NCBI GenBank assembly: GCA_027352645.1
Contig: DAIEIL010000138.1
Span: 1-24,052 of the forward strand
DNA length: 24,052 bases
Direction of reading: 5' to 3'
Origin: Rhodobiaceae bacterium
GTDB taxonomy: Bacteria; Pseudomonadota; Alphaproteobacteria; Parvibaculales; Parvibaculaceae
The number at the start of each line of letters is the position of its first letter. Position 1 is the first letter of the stretch. The position numbers and the translations under genes were made by a program. Shown piece by piece: positions 1-6,523 of the stretch. The notes beneath the pieces are model-generated. The model saw nothing but the letters and a program-made list of their open reading frames with translations, ran no database searches and was not told the origin of the DNA.

Positions 1-413
1 AAGAGGCCGAGCACATGATGGCGACGCGCCTCTATCAGAACACGGCGAAAGTGCACTTCAACCAGTTCACCGAGGGTCAGGGCCGCTTCGGCCGCCGTCT
101 GATCTATGGCGGCCACGTCATCTCGCTCGCCCGCGCGCTCAGTTTCAACGGGCTCGGCAACGCCGTGCTCGTCGCCGCGATCAATGGTGGGCGCCATGTC
201 GCGCCCTGCTTTGCGGGCAATACGGTCTTTGCATGGTCGGAAGTGCTGGCGAAATCGCCGCTCGAAGGGCGCGACGACATTGGCGCGCTCCGTCTTCGCA
301 CCATCGCGACGAAGGATCTGCCCTGCGGCGCTTTCCCCGGTCCGCTCGAAAAGGGCTATGCCGAGGGTGTCATTCTCGATCTGGACTACTGGGTTTTCAT
401 TCCCCGGAGATAA
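1..413 (+). CDS. mch: Mesaconyl-CoA (beta-methylmalyl-CoA) hydratase, C-terminal fragment (MaoC family)
   Basis: The reading frame is open from the window edge (first full codon at base 3) to TAA at 411-413, so the 5' part lies outside. The visible ~136 residues read EAEHMMATRLYQNTAKVHFN and then contain GRRLIYGGHVISLARALSFN and a DLDYWV tail, which I recognise as the C-terminal hotdog half of mesaconyl-CoA hydratase, a double-MaoC enzyme of about 340 residues. The family interconverts mesaconyl-CoA and beta-methylmalyl-CoA in the ethylmalonyl-CoA pathway for acetyl-CoA assimilation. The neighbouring sdh operon fits: as I recall it, mch lies beside sdhCDAB in Rhodobacter sphaeroides as well. 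A generic MaoC dehydratase cannot be excluded because the N-terminal half is missing. The ATG at 15 is internal, not the start. Confidence 0.8.
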   Translation, partial: EAEHMMATRLYQNTAKVHFNQFTEGQGRFGRRLIYGGHVISLARALSFNGLGNAVLVAAINGGRHVAPCFAGNTVFAWSEVLAKSPLEGRDDIGALRLRTIATKDLPCGAFPGPLEKGYAEGVILDLDYWVFIPRR

Positions 414-485
414 TGGGGGCGCGAATCTTTCTTTGTCGTTTTGGAACACCCGGCTAGATTATGGGCGATCCAGACGGGCGGGCAC

Positions 486-1073
486 ATGTTTTCCTCGCGT
501 TCCAAAGAAGGCTTACCATCCGCACAGGCACCTCTGATGCGGTCTGCGCAGAGCCTCGCCTTCGAGGAGGCGTGGAGAGTGGCGAAGGGGGATGCCCCCT
601 TTCCTGACCGCAGCGCCATTGACCTCAAGCGTTTCGCCAAATTCGCCCGCTGGTTTGCCATCATCGAACCCGACCAGAACAAGGCGTCTCTGCCGTTCAG
701 GCTTGTCGGTTCGGGCTTCTTCGATCTCTTCAATACGGATCTGACGGGCCTGGACTATCTCGGGCTGGTCGACCCGACGATCAAGACGCTCGCCTATGAC
801 AGCGTGATGGCTTGCCTCAGGCAGCCCTGCGGACTCTGGCAGATCACGCCTGCACAGGTCGCCGATGGCGGCGCGATGCCCTACGAGTACACCATCCTGC
901 CGATCTCGCGCGGGACGCAGGTCGCAGACCACATCGTCATCTATGTGAATTTCGAGCTTCGCCCGCTTGCCCCGCGGCCAAACGTTGATCTCATCGAGCA
1001 CTCGACGGTCTGGCGCTGGCTCGACATAGGCATGGGCGTTCCGGCCGGTTCCTTCGACCTCGACCCGGCCTGA
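486..1073 (+). CDS. PAS-domain protein (PAS_5-like), probable small sensor or regulatory protein
   Basis: A 195-residue protein without recognisable output domain. From about residue 40 it matches the alphaproteobacterial PAS_5 type: an F-A-R-W-F-A-I-I-E stretch, then FRLVGSGFFDLFNTDLTGLD, which is the typical heart of this family, and a late beta strand near VIYVNFEL. No transmembrane segment, histidine kinase, GGDEF or HTH part is seen, so a stand-alone PAS protein is the best description; ligand and partner are unknown. The frame is open further up to a TTG at 441, but ATG 486 is a more ordinary start; ATG 537 would also leave the PAS core intact. No strong Shine-Dalgarno marks any of the three. 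It sits between mch and sdhC with a 316-base gap after it. Confidence 0.7.
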   Translation: MFSSRSKEGLPSAQAPLMRSAQSLAFEEAWRVAKGDAPFPDRSAIDLKRFAKFARWFAIIEPDQNKASLPFRLVGSGFFDLFNTDLTGLDYLGLVDPTIKTLAYDSVMACLRQPCGLWQITPAQVADGGAMPYEYTILPISRGTQVADHIVIYVNFELRPLAPRPNVDLIEHSTVWRWLDIGMGVPAGSFDLDPA

Positions 1074-1389
1074 ACACCGGGCGCGGCTGCCCCGAGTCGC
1101 CGTGCCTCAGATGCCTCATCGAAAGTAAGGCCATCCGTGTGAGCGGCGTGAGATGCCGGAGTGTCGCTCTGGAGCATTGCGACCGCGAAAAGAGGAATGC
1201 CCCCGCCCGCAAACCATGACGCAGCGTTTCCGGCACGTCGATCGTGCTGCATGTATTGCGAGTGATTCTCAGGGATTAGTCGGCGGAAAATCGTCATTCC
1301 GCACGCGCATCGGCATTTGCGTTCGGGGAAAGCAGGGGATAAACAACAGACAACTACCCCACCCGCTGACCCATTTCGGGGACCTTCGA
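1074..1389. other. Gene-free control region upstream of sdhCDAB
   Basis: 316 bases without a convincing gene. An open frame in phase with sdhC extends back to 1153, but the conserved SdhC N-terminus starts at 1390. The stretch holds a Fur-box-like 7-1-7 motif at 1257-1271 (listed separately) and a weak promoter-like pair, TTGCGT at 1317-1322 with TAAACA at 1340-1345 (17-base spacer). No intrinsic terminator for the PAS gene is obvious. Confidence 0.6.
1257..1271. promoter_or_regulatory. Fur-box-like 7-1-7 element upstream of sdhC
   Basis: The bases TGCGAGTGATTCTCA form an imperfect 7-1-7 inverted repeat (5 of 7 arm pairs match around the central G). This resembles the TGAGAAT-N-ATTCTCA form of Fur-family boxes. 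It lies 119 bases before the sdhC start. Succinate dehydrogenase carries three Fe-S clusters and haem, and iron-dependent control of sdh genes is known in several bacteria. Binding here is inferred from resemblance only. Confidence 0.4.
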
Positions 1390-1794
1390 ATGGCAGAGAC
1401 GCGACAGGCCGCGCGGCCGCTTTCGCCGCACCTTCAGATTTACCGCTTCACCATCACCATGGCGATGTCGATCATCCATCGCATCACCGGTGTCGGCCTT
1501 TACGCAGGCACGCTGCTGCTCGCGGCCTGGCTTGTCTCCGTGGCGATGGGCCCGGACGCCTACGCGTCCTTCCAGTCGATTGCGGGCTCCTGGCTCGGCC
1601 AGCTCATCCTCTTCGGCTTCACCTGGGCGCTTCTCCATCATCTCTTCAGCGGCATCCGCTACCTGATGTGGGACAACATCCGCGCTTTCGAGCTTCGCCA
1701 GGCTGATTTCATCAGCTGGGGCGCCGCGGTGCTCGGTTTCGTCGCCGCGATTATCGTCTGGGTTGTCGCCTTCAAACTCCGTGGGGTGCTCTGA
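1390..1794 (+). CDS. sdhC: Succinate dehydrogenase cytochrome b556 subunit (membrane anchor SdhC)
   Basis: 134 residues. It anchors the SdhAB catalytic dimer in the inner membrane and helps bind haem b and ubiquinone in complex II. The family signature near the N-terminus is clear (RPLSPHLQIYR at residues 9-19, then SIIHRITG at 27-34), followed by three hydrophobic helices at about 33-53, 68-92 and 108-130. His84 in HLFSGIRYLMWD (84-95) sits where the haem-ligating His84 lies in the E. coli protein. ATG 1390 is chosen because it precedes the conserved N-terminus, with a GGGG stretch upstream at 1378-1381; the frame stays open upstream but that part looks unlike SdhC. The TGA overlaps the sdhD ATG (TGATG at 1792-1796), implying translational coupling. 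Confidence 0.95.
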   Translation: MAETRQAARPLSPHLQIYRFTITMAMSIIHRITGVGLYAGTLLLAAWLVSVAMGPDAYASFQSIAGSWLGQLILFGFTWALLHHLFSGIRYLMWDNIRAFELRQADFISWGAAVLGFVAAIIVWVVAFKLRGVL

Positions 1795-2156
1795 TGGCCG
1801 GCTCCGCTTCCAAGGGCGCTGTGAAGTCCGCGACGCGCGCCTTCAGCATTCAGCGCAAATCCGCGTTGGCGCTCATCCCGCTGGCGCTTTTCCTGATTGC
1901 GCTGATCCTCGCGCTTTCGGGCACCGACTATGAAACGGCGCGCCACTATCTCGGCAATCCGATCGTGTCGATCCTGGTCATCCTCACGATTCTCGCGACC
2001 GTCGCTCATATGCGCATCGGCATGAACGAGGTCATCGAAGATTACGTGCATGGCAGCTTCCTCCATGTGCTGGCCAAGACGGCCAATATCCTTTTCTGCG
2101 TCGCCGTCGGTCTCGGCAGCATCTATGCGGCGCTGAAAATTCTCATCGGCTTCTGA
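1794..2156 (+). CDS. sdhD: Succinate dehydrogenase hydrophobic anchor subunit SdhD
   Basis: 120 residues with three hydrophobic segments at about 24-43, 56-72 and 93-117. The second helix ends in HMRIGMNEVIEDYVHG (72-87), the typical alphaproteobacterial SdhD motif. His72 corresponds in spacing to the conserved haem-region His71 of E. coli SdhD, and Asp83-Tyr84 to its quinone-site Asp82-Tyr83. With SdhC it forms the membrane domain of complex II. The start codon overlaps the sdhC stop. The following sdhA begins 22 bases after the stop, so the genes are one transcription unit. Confidence 0.94.
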   Translation: MAGSASKGAVKSATRAFSIQRKSALALIPLALFLIALILALSGTDYETARHYLGNPIVSILVILTILATVAHMRIGMNEVIEDYVHGSFLHVLAKTANILFCVAVGLGSIYAALKILIGF

Positions 2157-2178
2157 ACACGTCTCGAAAGCAAGTCCC

Positions 2179-3966
2179 ATGACGGCGAGTTACAGCTTCA
2201 ACGATCACACCTTCGACGTGGTGGTGGTGGGCGCCGGCGGCGCCGGCCTCCGTGCGACGCTCGGTTGCGTCGAGCGCGGTTTGAAGACCGCGAACATCAC
2301 GAAGGTGTTCCCGACGCGCAGCCACACGGTCGCGGCACAGGGCGGCGTGGCCGCCTCGCTCGGCAATATGGGGCCGGACGACTGGCGCTGGCACATGTAC
2401 GACACGGTCAAGGGCTCCGATTGGCTCGGCGACCAGGACGCGATCGAATATCTCTGCCGCCATGCGCCCGACGCCGTTTATGAGCTCGAGCATTTCGGCG
2501 TGCCCTTCAGCCGCACCGAAGACGGCAAGATCTACCAGCGTCCTTTCGGCGGCATGACGACGAATTTCGGCGAAGGCATCGCGCAGCGCACCTGCGCCGC
2601 CGCCGACCGTACCGGCCATGCGATGCTGCACACGCTTTACGGTCAGTCCGTTCGCCACAACGCGGAATTCTTCATCGAGTATTTCGCCATCGACCTGATC
2701 ATGGACAATGGCAAGTGCGTTGGCGTCGTTGCCCTCGACATGGCGACCGGCGAACTCCACCGCTTCCGTTCCAGCATCGTCATCCTCGCCACCGGCGGTT
2801 ATGGCCGCGCCTTCTTCTCGGCGACCTCGGCTCATACCTGCACGGGCGACGGCAATGCGATGGTGCTGCGCGCCGGGCTGCCGCTGCAGGACATGGAGTT
2901 CGTGCAGTTCCACCCGACCGGCATCTACGGCGCAGGCTGCCTCATCACCGAGGGCGCGCGCGGCGAAGGCGGCTATGTCGTCAACTCGGCTGGCGAGCGC
3001 TTCATGGAGCGTTATGCGCCGTCGGCGAAAGACCTCGCCTCGCGCGACGTCGTTTCCCGCGCGATGACGATTGAAATTCGTGAAGGCCGCGGCGTGGGCC
3101 CGAACAAGGACCACATCTACCTTCACCTCGATCATCTCGACCCGAAGATCCTGCATGAGCGCCTGCCCGGCATTTCGGAATCGGCGCGCATCTTCGCGGG
3201 CGTCGACGTCACGAAGGAGCCGATCCCGGTTCTGCCGACCGTCCACTACAACATGGGCGGCATTCCGACGAATTATCACGGCGAAGTGCTGACGCTGAAG
3301 GACGGCAATCCGGACACGGTTGTGCCGGGCCTGATGGCGATCGGCGAAGCGGCCTGCGTGTCGGTCCATGGCGCGAACCGCCTCGGCTCCAACTCGCTCA
3401 TCGACCTCGTCGTCTTCGGACGCGCCGCCGGCATCCGCGCCGCCGAGCTTCTGAAGGACAAGGCGAAGCCCGAGCTGCCGAAGGATGCGGGCGAGAACTC
3501 GATCACGCGCCTCGATCATTTCCGCAATGCCAAGGGCAGCACCCCGACCGCCGCGCTCCGCCTCAAGATGCAGCGCGCCATGCAGGAAGACGTCGCCGTC
3601 TTCCGCACTGGCGAGACGCTTCGCCAGGGCAAGAAGCGCGTCGCCGACGTGTTCGCGGAGATGCCGGATATCCGCGTCTCCGACCGTTCGCTCATCTGGA
3701 ACTCCGATCTCATCGAGACGCTGGAGTTCGACAATCTCATCGTTCAGGCGATTGCGACCGTCGAGGGCGCTGTCGGCCGCGAGGAAAGCCGTGGCGCGCA
3801 TGCCCGCGAGGACTTCCCGAACCGCGACGACGAGAAATGGATGAAGCATACGCTGTGCTGGGTCGACACCAAGACGGGCGCTCCTTCCGTCGACTATCGC
3901 CCCGTCCACGCCTACACGCTCTCGGATGAAATCGAGTACATCAAGCCGAAGGCGCGTGTGTACTGA
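2179..3966 (+). CDS. sdhA: Succinate dehydrogenase flavoprotein subunit SdhA
   Basis: 595 residues, normal length for SdhA. It oxidises succinate to fumarate and passes electrons through FAD to SdhB. Visible features: an N-terminal dinucleotide fold VVVVGAGGAGL (about 14-24); RSHTVAAQGG, whose His49 is the residue expected to carry covalent FAD; FHPTG at 244-248; TEGARGEGG at 257-265 with the substrate-binding Glu258/Arg261 pair; SRD with Arg289 matching the catalytic proton-shuttle arginine (E. coli Arg286); and the capping-domain sequences VHYNMGGIPTNYHG and LGSNSLIDLVVFGRAAG. The C-terminus is intact, ending in KPKARVY. It is the third gene of sdhCDAB. A 616-codon open frame on the opposite strand is a shadow of its codon bias. 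Confidence 0.98.
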   Translation: MTASYSFNDHTFDVVVVGAGGAGLRATLGCVERGLKTANITKVFPTRSHTVAAQGGVAASLGNMGPDDWRWHMYDTVKGSDWLGDQDAIEYLCRHAPDAVYELEHFGVPFSRTEDGKIYQRPFGGMTTNFGEGIAQRTCAAADRTGHAMLHTLYGQSVRHNAEFFIEYFAIDLIMDNGKCVGVVALDMATGELHRFRSSIVILATGGYGRAFFSATSAHTCTGDGNAMVLRAGLPLQDMEFVQFHPTGIYGAGCLITEGARGEGGYVVNSAGERFMERYAPSAKDLASRDVVSRAMTIEIREGRGVGPNKDHIYLHLDHLDPKILHERLPGISESARIFAGVDVTKEPIPVLPTVHYNMGGIPTNYHGEVLTLKDGNPDTVVPGLMAIGEAACVSVHGANRLGSNSLIDLVVFGRAAGIRAAELLKDKAKPELPKDAGENSITRLDHFRNAKGSTPTAALRLKMQRAMQEDVAVFRTGETLRQGKKRVADVFAEMPDIRVSDRSLIWNSDLIETLEFDNLIVQAIATVEGAVGREESRGAHAREDFPNRDDEKWMKHTLCWVDTKTGAPSVDYRPVHAYTLSDEIEYIKPKARVY

Positions 3967-3984
3967 CGCGCGAAGGGTTCGATC

Positions 3985-4758
3985 ATGGTCCAATTGTCAC
4001 TGCCGAAAAATTCCGTTCCCACCGAAGGCAAGACCTTCAAGGCGGAAGGTGCCAAGCGCGTAAAGCGTTTCCGCATCTATCGCTGGTCGCCGGACGACAA
4101 CCAGAACCCGCGTATCGACACCTATGAGGTCGATCTCGACAAGTGCGGGCCGATGGTTCTCGACGCGCTGATCAAGATCAAGAACGAGATCGACCAGACG
4201 CTGACGTTTCGTCGCTCCTGCCGCGAAGGCATCTGCGGTTCCTGCGCGATGAACATCGACGGCGCGAACACGCTGGCCTGCACCAAGGGCATCGACGAGA
4301 TTGGCGGCGACGTGAAGATCTACCCGCTGCCGCACATGCCGGTGGTGAAGGATCTCGTCCCCGATCTCACCAACTTCTACGCGCAGCACGCCTATGTGCA
4401 GCCCTGGCTGCAGACCAAGGGCGAAGAGCCGAAGAAGGAATGGTCGCAATCGCCCGCCGATCGCGAAAAGCTCGACGGCCTCTATGAGTGCATTCTCTGC
4501 GCCTGCTGCTCGACCTCCTGCCCGTCCTACTGGTGGAACGGCGACCGCTATCTCGGCCCGGCCGCGCTGCTTCAGGCCTATCGCTGGCTTGCCGACAGCC
4601 GCGACCAGCAGACGAACGAGCGCCTCGACCTTCTTGAGGACCCGTTCAAGCTCTATCGCTGCCACACGATCATGAACTGCGCCAAGGCCTGCCCGAAGGG
4701 CCTGAATCCGGCCAAGGCGATTGCCGAGATCAAGCAGATGATGGTCGATCGCGCCTGA
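3985..4758 (+). CDS. sdhB: Succinate dehydrogenase iron-sulfur subunit SdhB
   Basis: 257 residues, family-typical. It carries electrons from SdhA flavin to ubiquinone. The N-terminal ferredoxin part holds the 2Fe-2S ligands in CREGICGSC plus a later cysteine (Cys79, 84, 87, 99). The C-terminal helical part holds the 4Fe-4S ligands Cys169, 172, 175 and 236 and the 3Fe-4S ligands Cys179, 226 and 232, all in the expected spacing. SYWW at 181-184 matches the quinone-site tryptophan region. The gene starts 18 bases after the sdhA stop, after a GAAGGG stretch that can serve as ribosome-binding site, and ends just before a strong terminator, closing the sdhCDAB operon. Confidence 0.98.
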   Translation: MVQLSLPKNSVPTEGKTFKAEGAKRVKRFRIYRWSPDDNQNPRIDTYEVDLDKCGPMVLDALIKIKNEIDQTLTFRRSCREGICGSCAMNIDGANTLACTKGIDEIGGDVKIYPLPHMPVVKDLVPDLTNFYAQHAYVQPWLQTKGEEPKKEWSQSPADREKLDGLYECILCACCSTSCPSYWWNGDRYLGPAALLQAYRWLADSRDQQTNERLDLLEDPFKLYRCHTIMNCAKACPKGLNPAKAIAEIKQMMVDRA

Positions 4759-4778
4759 TCGTTCGGATATCGAAGTTG

Positions 4779-4808
4779 AAAAGGCCGCTCACCGAGCGGC
4801 CTTTTTGT
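4779..4808 (+). terminator. Rho-independent terminator of sdhCDAB
   Basis: A perfect 9-bp stem (AAGGCCGCT at 4781-4789 with AGCGGCCTT at 4795-4803), extendable by two A-T pairs, a 5-base loop, and a T-run TTTTTGTTT right after. It stands 22 bases after the sdhB stop. Confidence 0.92.
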
Positions 4809-4833
4809 TTGTGACCGCGATAGGCGTCTCTGC

Positions 4834-4918
4834 TGTCACCCCGGGCTTGTCCCGGGGTCCAAGGGCCACTTGCTCGGAGCCCGCCGCCCCTGGATCCCGG
4901 CACGGGGCCGGGATGACA
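4834..4918. repeat. Composite palindromic intergenic element (two hairpins with inverted ends)
   Basis: The 85-base stretch has near-inverted ends (TGTCACCCCGGG at 4834-4845 against CCGGGATGACA at 4908-4918) and two internal hairpins, ACCCCGGG-cttgt-CCCGGGGT-like at 4838-4858 and TCCCGGC-acggg-GCCGGGA at 4895-4913. This is the look of the dispersed GC-rich extragenic palindromes common in alphaproteobacterial genomes. It codes for nothing visible. Only one copy lies in this window, so its repetitive nature is inferred. Confidence 0.65.
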
Positions 4919-4936
4919 CCTGTTTGTGAGACAGGC

Positions 4937-4964
4937 TTGTCGACAATCATTCGACGCGCATAAT
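4937..4964 (+). promoter_or_regulatory. Predicted promoter of the GFA-family gene
   Basis: TTGTCG at 4937-4942 and CATAAT at 4959-4964 with a 16-base spacer. The -10 ends six bases before the ATG at 4971, so transcription would begin at or next to the start codon (leaderless mRNA). No Shine-Dalgarno is seen in the CCCCGC before the ATG. Confidence 0.5.
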
Positions 4965-4970
4965 CCCCGC

Positions 4971-5366
4971 ATGAGCGAAAGACATTGGCACAAGGGCGCC
5001 TGCCACTGCGGCGCCGTCACATTCGAGGTCGAGACGCCGGACGACGTTGTGATCGACGATTGCAACTGTTCGATCTGTGCGAAGACGGGATTTCTGCATC
5101 TCATAGTGCCGGCCTCCCGCTTCCGCATCCTCTCCGGTGAGGACAAGCTCACCACCTACACATTCAATACCGGCACGGCGAGGCATCTCTTCTGCTCCGT
5201 CTGCGGCGTAAAGCCCTTCTATGTGCCGCGCTCAAATCCCGATGGCTGGAGCGTCAATTTCCGCTGCCTCGACCGCGCGGAGTTCGGCAACGTCGAAATC
5301 CGTCCCTTCGACGGCCAGAACTGGGAAGCGAACGCCGCCACGCTTGCGCATCTGAGCAAGGACTAG
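4971..5366 (+). CDS. GFA/CENP-V family zinc protein
   Basis: 131 residues, the size of a single GFA (glutathione-dependent formaldehyde-activating enzyme-like) domain. The zinc ligands are in place: CHC at 11-13, CNCSIC at 31-36 and CSVC at 75-78, followed by GVKPFYVPRSNPDG, which is typical of the family. Members were named for glutathione-linked formaldehyde handling, but that activity is disputed and most have unknown substrates, so only the fold is assigned. The ATG at 4971 places the first zinc cysteine at residue 11 as usual; the frame extends 15 codons upstream without family similarity. It is convergent with the lipoprotein gene, the two stops being six bases apart, and appears to be transcribed alone. 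Confidence 0.85.
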   Translation: MSERHWHKGACHCGAVTFEVETPDDVVIDDCNCSICAKTGFLHLIVPASRFRILSGEDKLTTYTFNTGTARHLFCSVCGVKPFYVPRSNPDGWSVNFRCLDRAEFGNVEIRPFDGQNWEANAATLAHLSKD

Positions 5367-5372
5367 CAGCAC

Positions 5373-5903
5373 TCACTCCTTCACATATTCATTGTCCGGC
5401 GCGGAATATTCGACCAGCGCCGCCATCGCGCGTTTGAGATCGGGATAGGTCGAGAAGGCGCAATCGTTGCCGCTTTGTGTGATGTTGAAGGTCTCGCGGC
5501 TCTTGCCGTGCTGGGCGGCAACGCGGGCGAAGTCGCTGCAATTGGGCGAGTAGCGCAGCCAGCCATCGCCCTTTTTGCGGAAGATGCCGTACATCACCGC
5601 ATCGTCGGGTTTCTCGCCGCGGCCCAGGGCGATGAAGTCGCCATTGCCGATGTCATCCATGAGGCCCGCAACGGGGTCGTCGCCATCCAGTGTGTAGAGA
5701 TAATCCGCGCCTTTGCGCGTGATGGTGACGTGGCGCGGCGCATCGTCCATGCGCTTGCCATTGCCGTCGAGCTTGTAGACGGCGAAGCGCGCGCCGTCGG
5801 CAATCGGATAGTCGGCCTCGGCGGGGCCGAAAAGGGGCGTCTTGCTGATGAAGCAGGCGGTGAGCAGCAGGCAGGCGGCAAGGGCGGCGGCAAGGCGGAG
5901 CAT
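5373..5903 (-). CDS. Small hypothetical lipoprotein
   Basis: 176 residues starting MLRLAAALAACLLLTACF, a short type II signal peptide with lipobox LTAC and lipidated Cys17. The mature part (about 160 residues) is globular, with no second membrane segment; two further cysteines (in PNCSDF and NDCAF) could form a disulfide. I recognise no named family; function unknown. The start is fixed by a GGGAGGA ribosome-binding site seven bases before the ATG (5901-5903); the frame extends 12 codons upstream, but that would ruin the signal peptide. An outer-membrane or periplasmic-face location follows from the lipobox. It is transcribed away from the arsenic operon. Confidence 0.75.
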   Translation of the reverse strand: MLRLAAALAACLLLTACFISKTPLFGPAEADYPIADGARFAVYKLDGNGKRMDDAPRHVTITRKGADYLYTLDGDDPVAGLMDDIGNGDFIALGRGEKPDDAVMYGIFRKKGDGWLRYSPNCSDFARVAAQHGKSRETFNITQSGNDCAFSTYPDLKRAMAALVEYSAPDNEYVKE

Positions 5904-5980
5904 GTGAAATCCTCCCGAATGTCCGCTCCCATGCTGCACCTGGATGGCGCCTTTCGCAAAGGCGGCGCGCAGACATGAAA

Positions 5981-6012
5981 CGGCCCGCGCCTAGGGGGGG
6001 AAGCGCGGGCCG
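5981..6012 (-). other. Terminator-like hairpin without an assigned gene
   Basis: A perfect 10-bp stem, CGGCCCGCGC at 5981-5990 against GCGCGGGCCG at 6003-6012, with a 12-base loop. Read on the minus strand it is followed by TTTCATG, a weak T-run. It lies 78 bases before the lipoprotein start, with no gene on the minus strand between it and the divergent arsR promoter. It may be a leader attenuator or the end of a short untranslated RNA. Confidence 0.4.
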
Positions 6013-6137
6013 CACATTCTGTGGCTGGAGATAGGCCGGGGCGACAAGCGCAGCCGGGGCTCAGCCGAGGTGTCAACGTCAATGCCGACGATTGAAGGAT
6101 TGCATGACAAAGCTGAACCGCCGGTGAACAAGGGGGC

Positions 6138-6166
6138 TTGACTCGCTTCTATATTTCCACAATATT
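6138..6166 (+). promoter_or_regulatory. arsR promoter predicting a leaderless transcript
   Basis: TTGACT at 6138-6143 and AATATT at 6161-6166 with a 17-base spacer. The -10 box ends six bases before the arsR ATG (6173), so the transcript would start at about the A of the ATG. There is no Shine-Dalgarno between -10 and ATG (GGAAAT is part of the operator repeat). Confidence 0.65.
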
Positions 6167-6174
6167 GGAAATAT
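6151..6174. promoter_or_regulatory. Probable ArsR operator, perfect inverted repeat over -10 and start codon
   Basis: ATATTTCC at 6151-6158 and GGAAATAT at 6167-6174 are exact inverted copies separated by eight bases (ACAATATT). The repeat covers the -10 box and the first two bases of the arsR ATG. ArsR-family repressors bind AT-rich imperfect palindromes across the -10 of their own operon, so autorepression is the natural reading. Confidence 0.7.
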
Positions 6175-6523
6175 GAAATCAGAAGCCGCCATAGCCGCTT
6201 TGTCGGCACTTGCCCAGGAAACCCGTCTCGCGATCTACCGGGCGCTGGTCCGCGCCCATTCCCCGAAGGAGGGGGAGGGCGGGCTTGCGGCGGGTGACAT
6301 CGCCGAGGCGCTCGACGTTCCCCCCGCGACGCTTTCCTTCCATCTGAAGGAACTCGCGCATGCGGGGCTCGTGACCTCGCAGCGCGACGGGCGCTCGATC
6401 GTCTACAAGGCCGATCTTTTGGCCATGCGCGGCCTCACCGAATTCCTGCTCGAAGATTGTTGTCAGGGTGCCTGTGGCACAGTCGGCAGTCGGGCAGGCC
6501 AACGCAAAAAGGAGTGTGCGTGA
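6173..6523 (+). CDS. arsR: ArsR-family arsenite-responsive repressor
   Basis: 116 residues. A winged helix lies at about 35-80: GDIAEALDVPPATLSFHLKE is the helix-turn-helix and DGRSIVYKA the wing. The classical E. coli CxC in the DNA-binding helix is absent. Instead, Cys96, Cys97 and Cys101 in DCCQGAC near the C-terminus resemble the C-terminal three-cysteine As(III) site of the Acidithiobacillus ferrooxidans type. The expected role is to repress the downstream operon until trivalent arsenic is bound. The ATG at 6173 is preceded by its own operator and promoter rather than a ribosome-binding site. The stop overlaps the arsI start (TGATG at 6521-6525). The arsI ribosome-binding site AAAAAGGAG lies inside its last codons. 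Confidence 0.92.
   Translation: MKSEAAIAALSALAQETRLAIYRALVRAHSPKEGEGGLAAGDIAEALDVPPATLSFHLKELAHAGLVTSQRDGRSIVYKADLLAMRGLTEFLLEDCCQGACGTVGSRAGQRKKECA

Noticed and set aside
441..485. TTG start 15 codons upstream for the PAS protein
   Set aside because: A rare start codon without a ribosome-binding site; ATG 486 leaves the domain complete.
1153..1389. N-terminal extension of sdhC by 79 codons
   Set aside because: The conserved SdhC N-terminus begins at 1390; the extension has no similarity to SdhC and would run through the control region.
2143..3993. 616-codon open frame on the minus strand opposite sdhA
   Set aside because: It mirrors sdhA codon by codon, is rich in Arg/Ala/His/Val with no domain, and results from GC-rich codon bias.
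4834..4918. Rho-independent terminator for the GFA or sdh genes
   Set aside because: Strong hairpins but no T-run on either strand, and sdh already has a canonical terminator just upstream.
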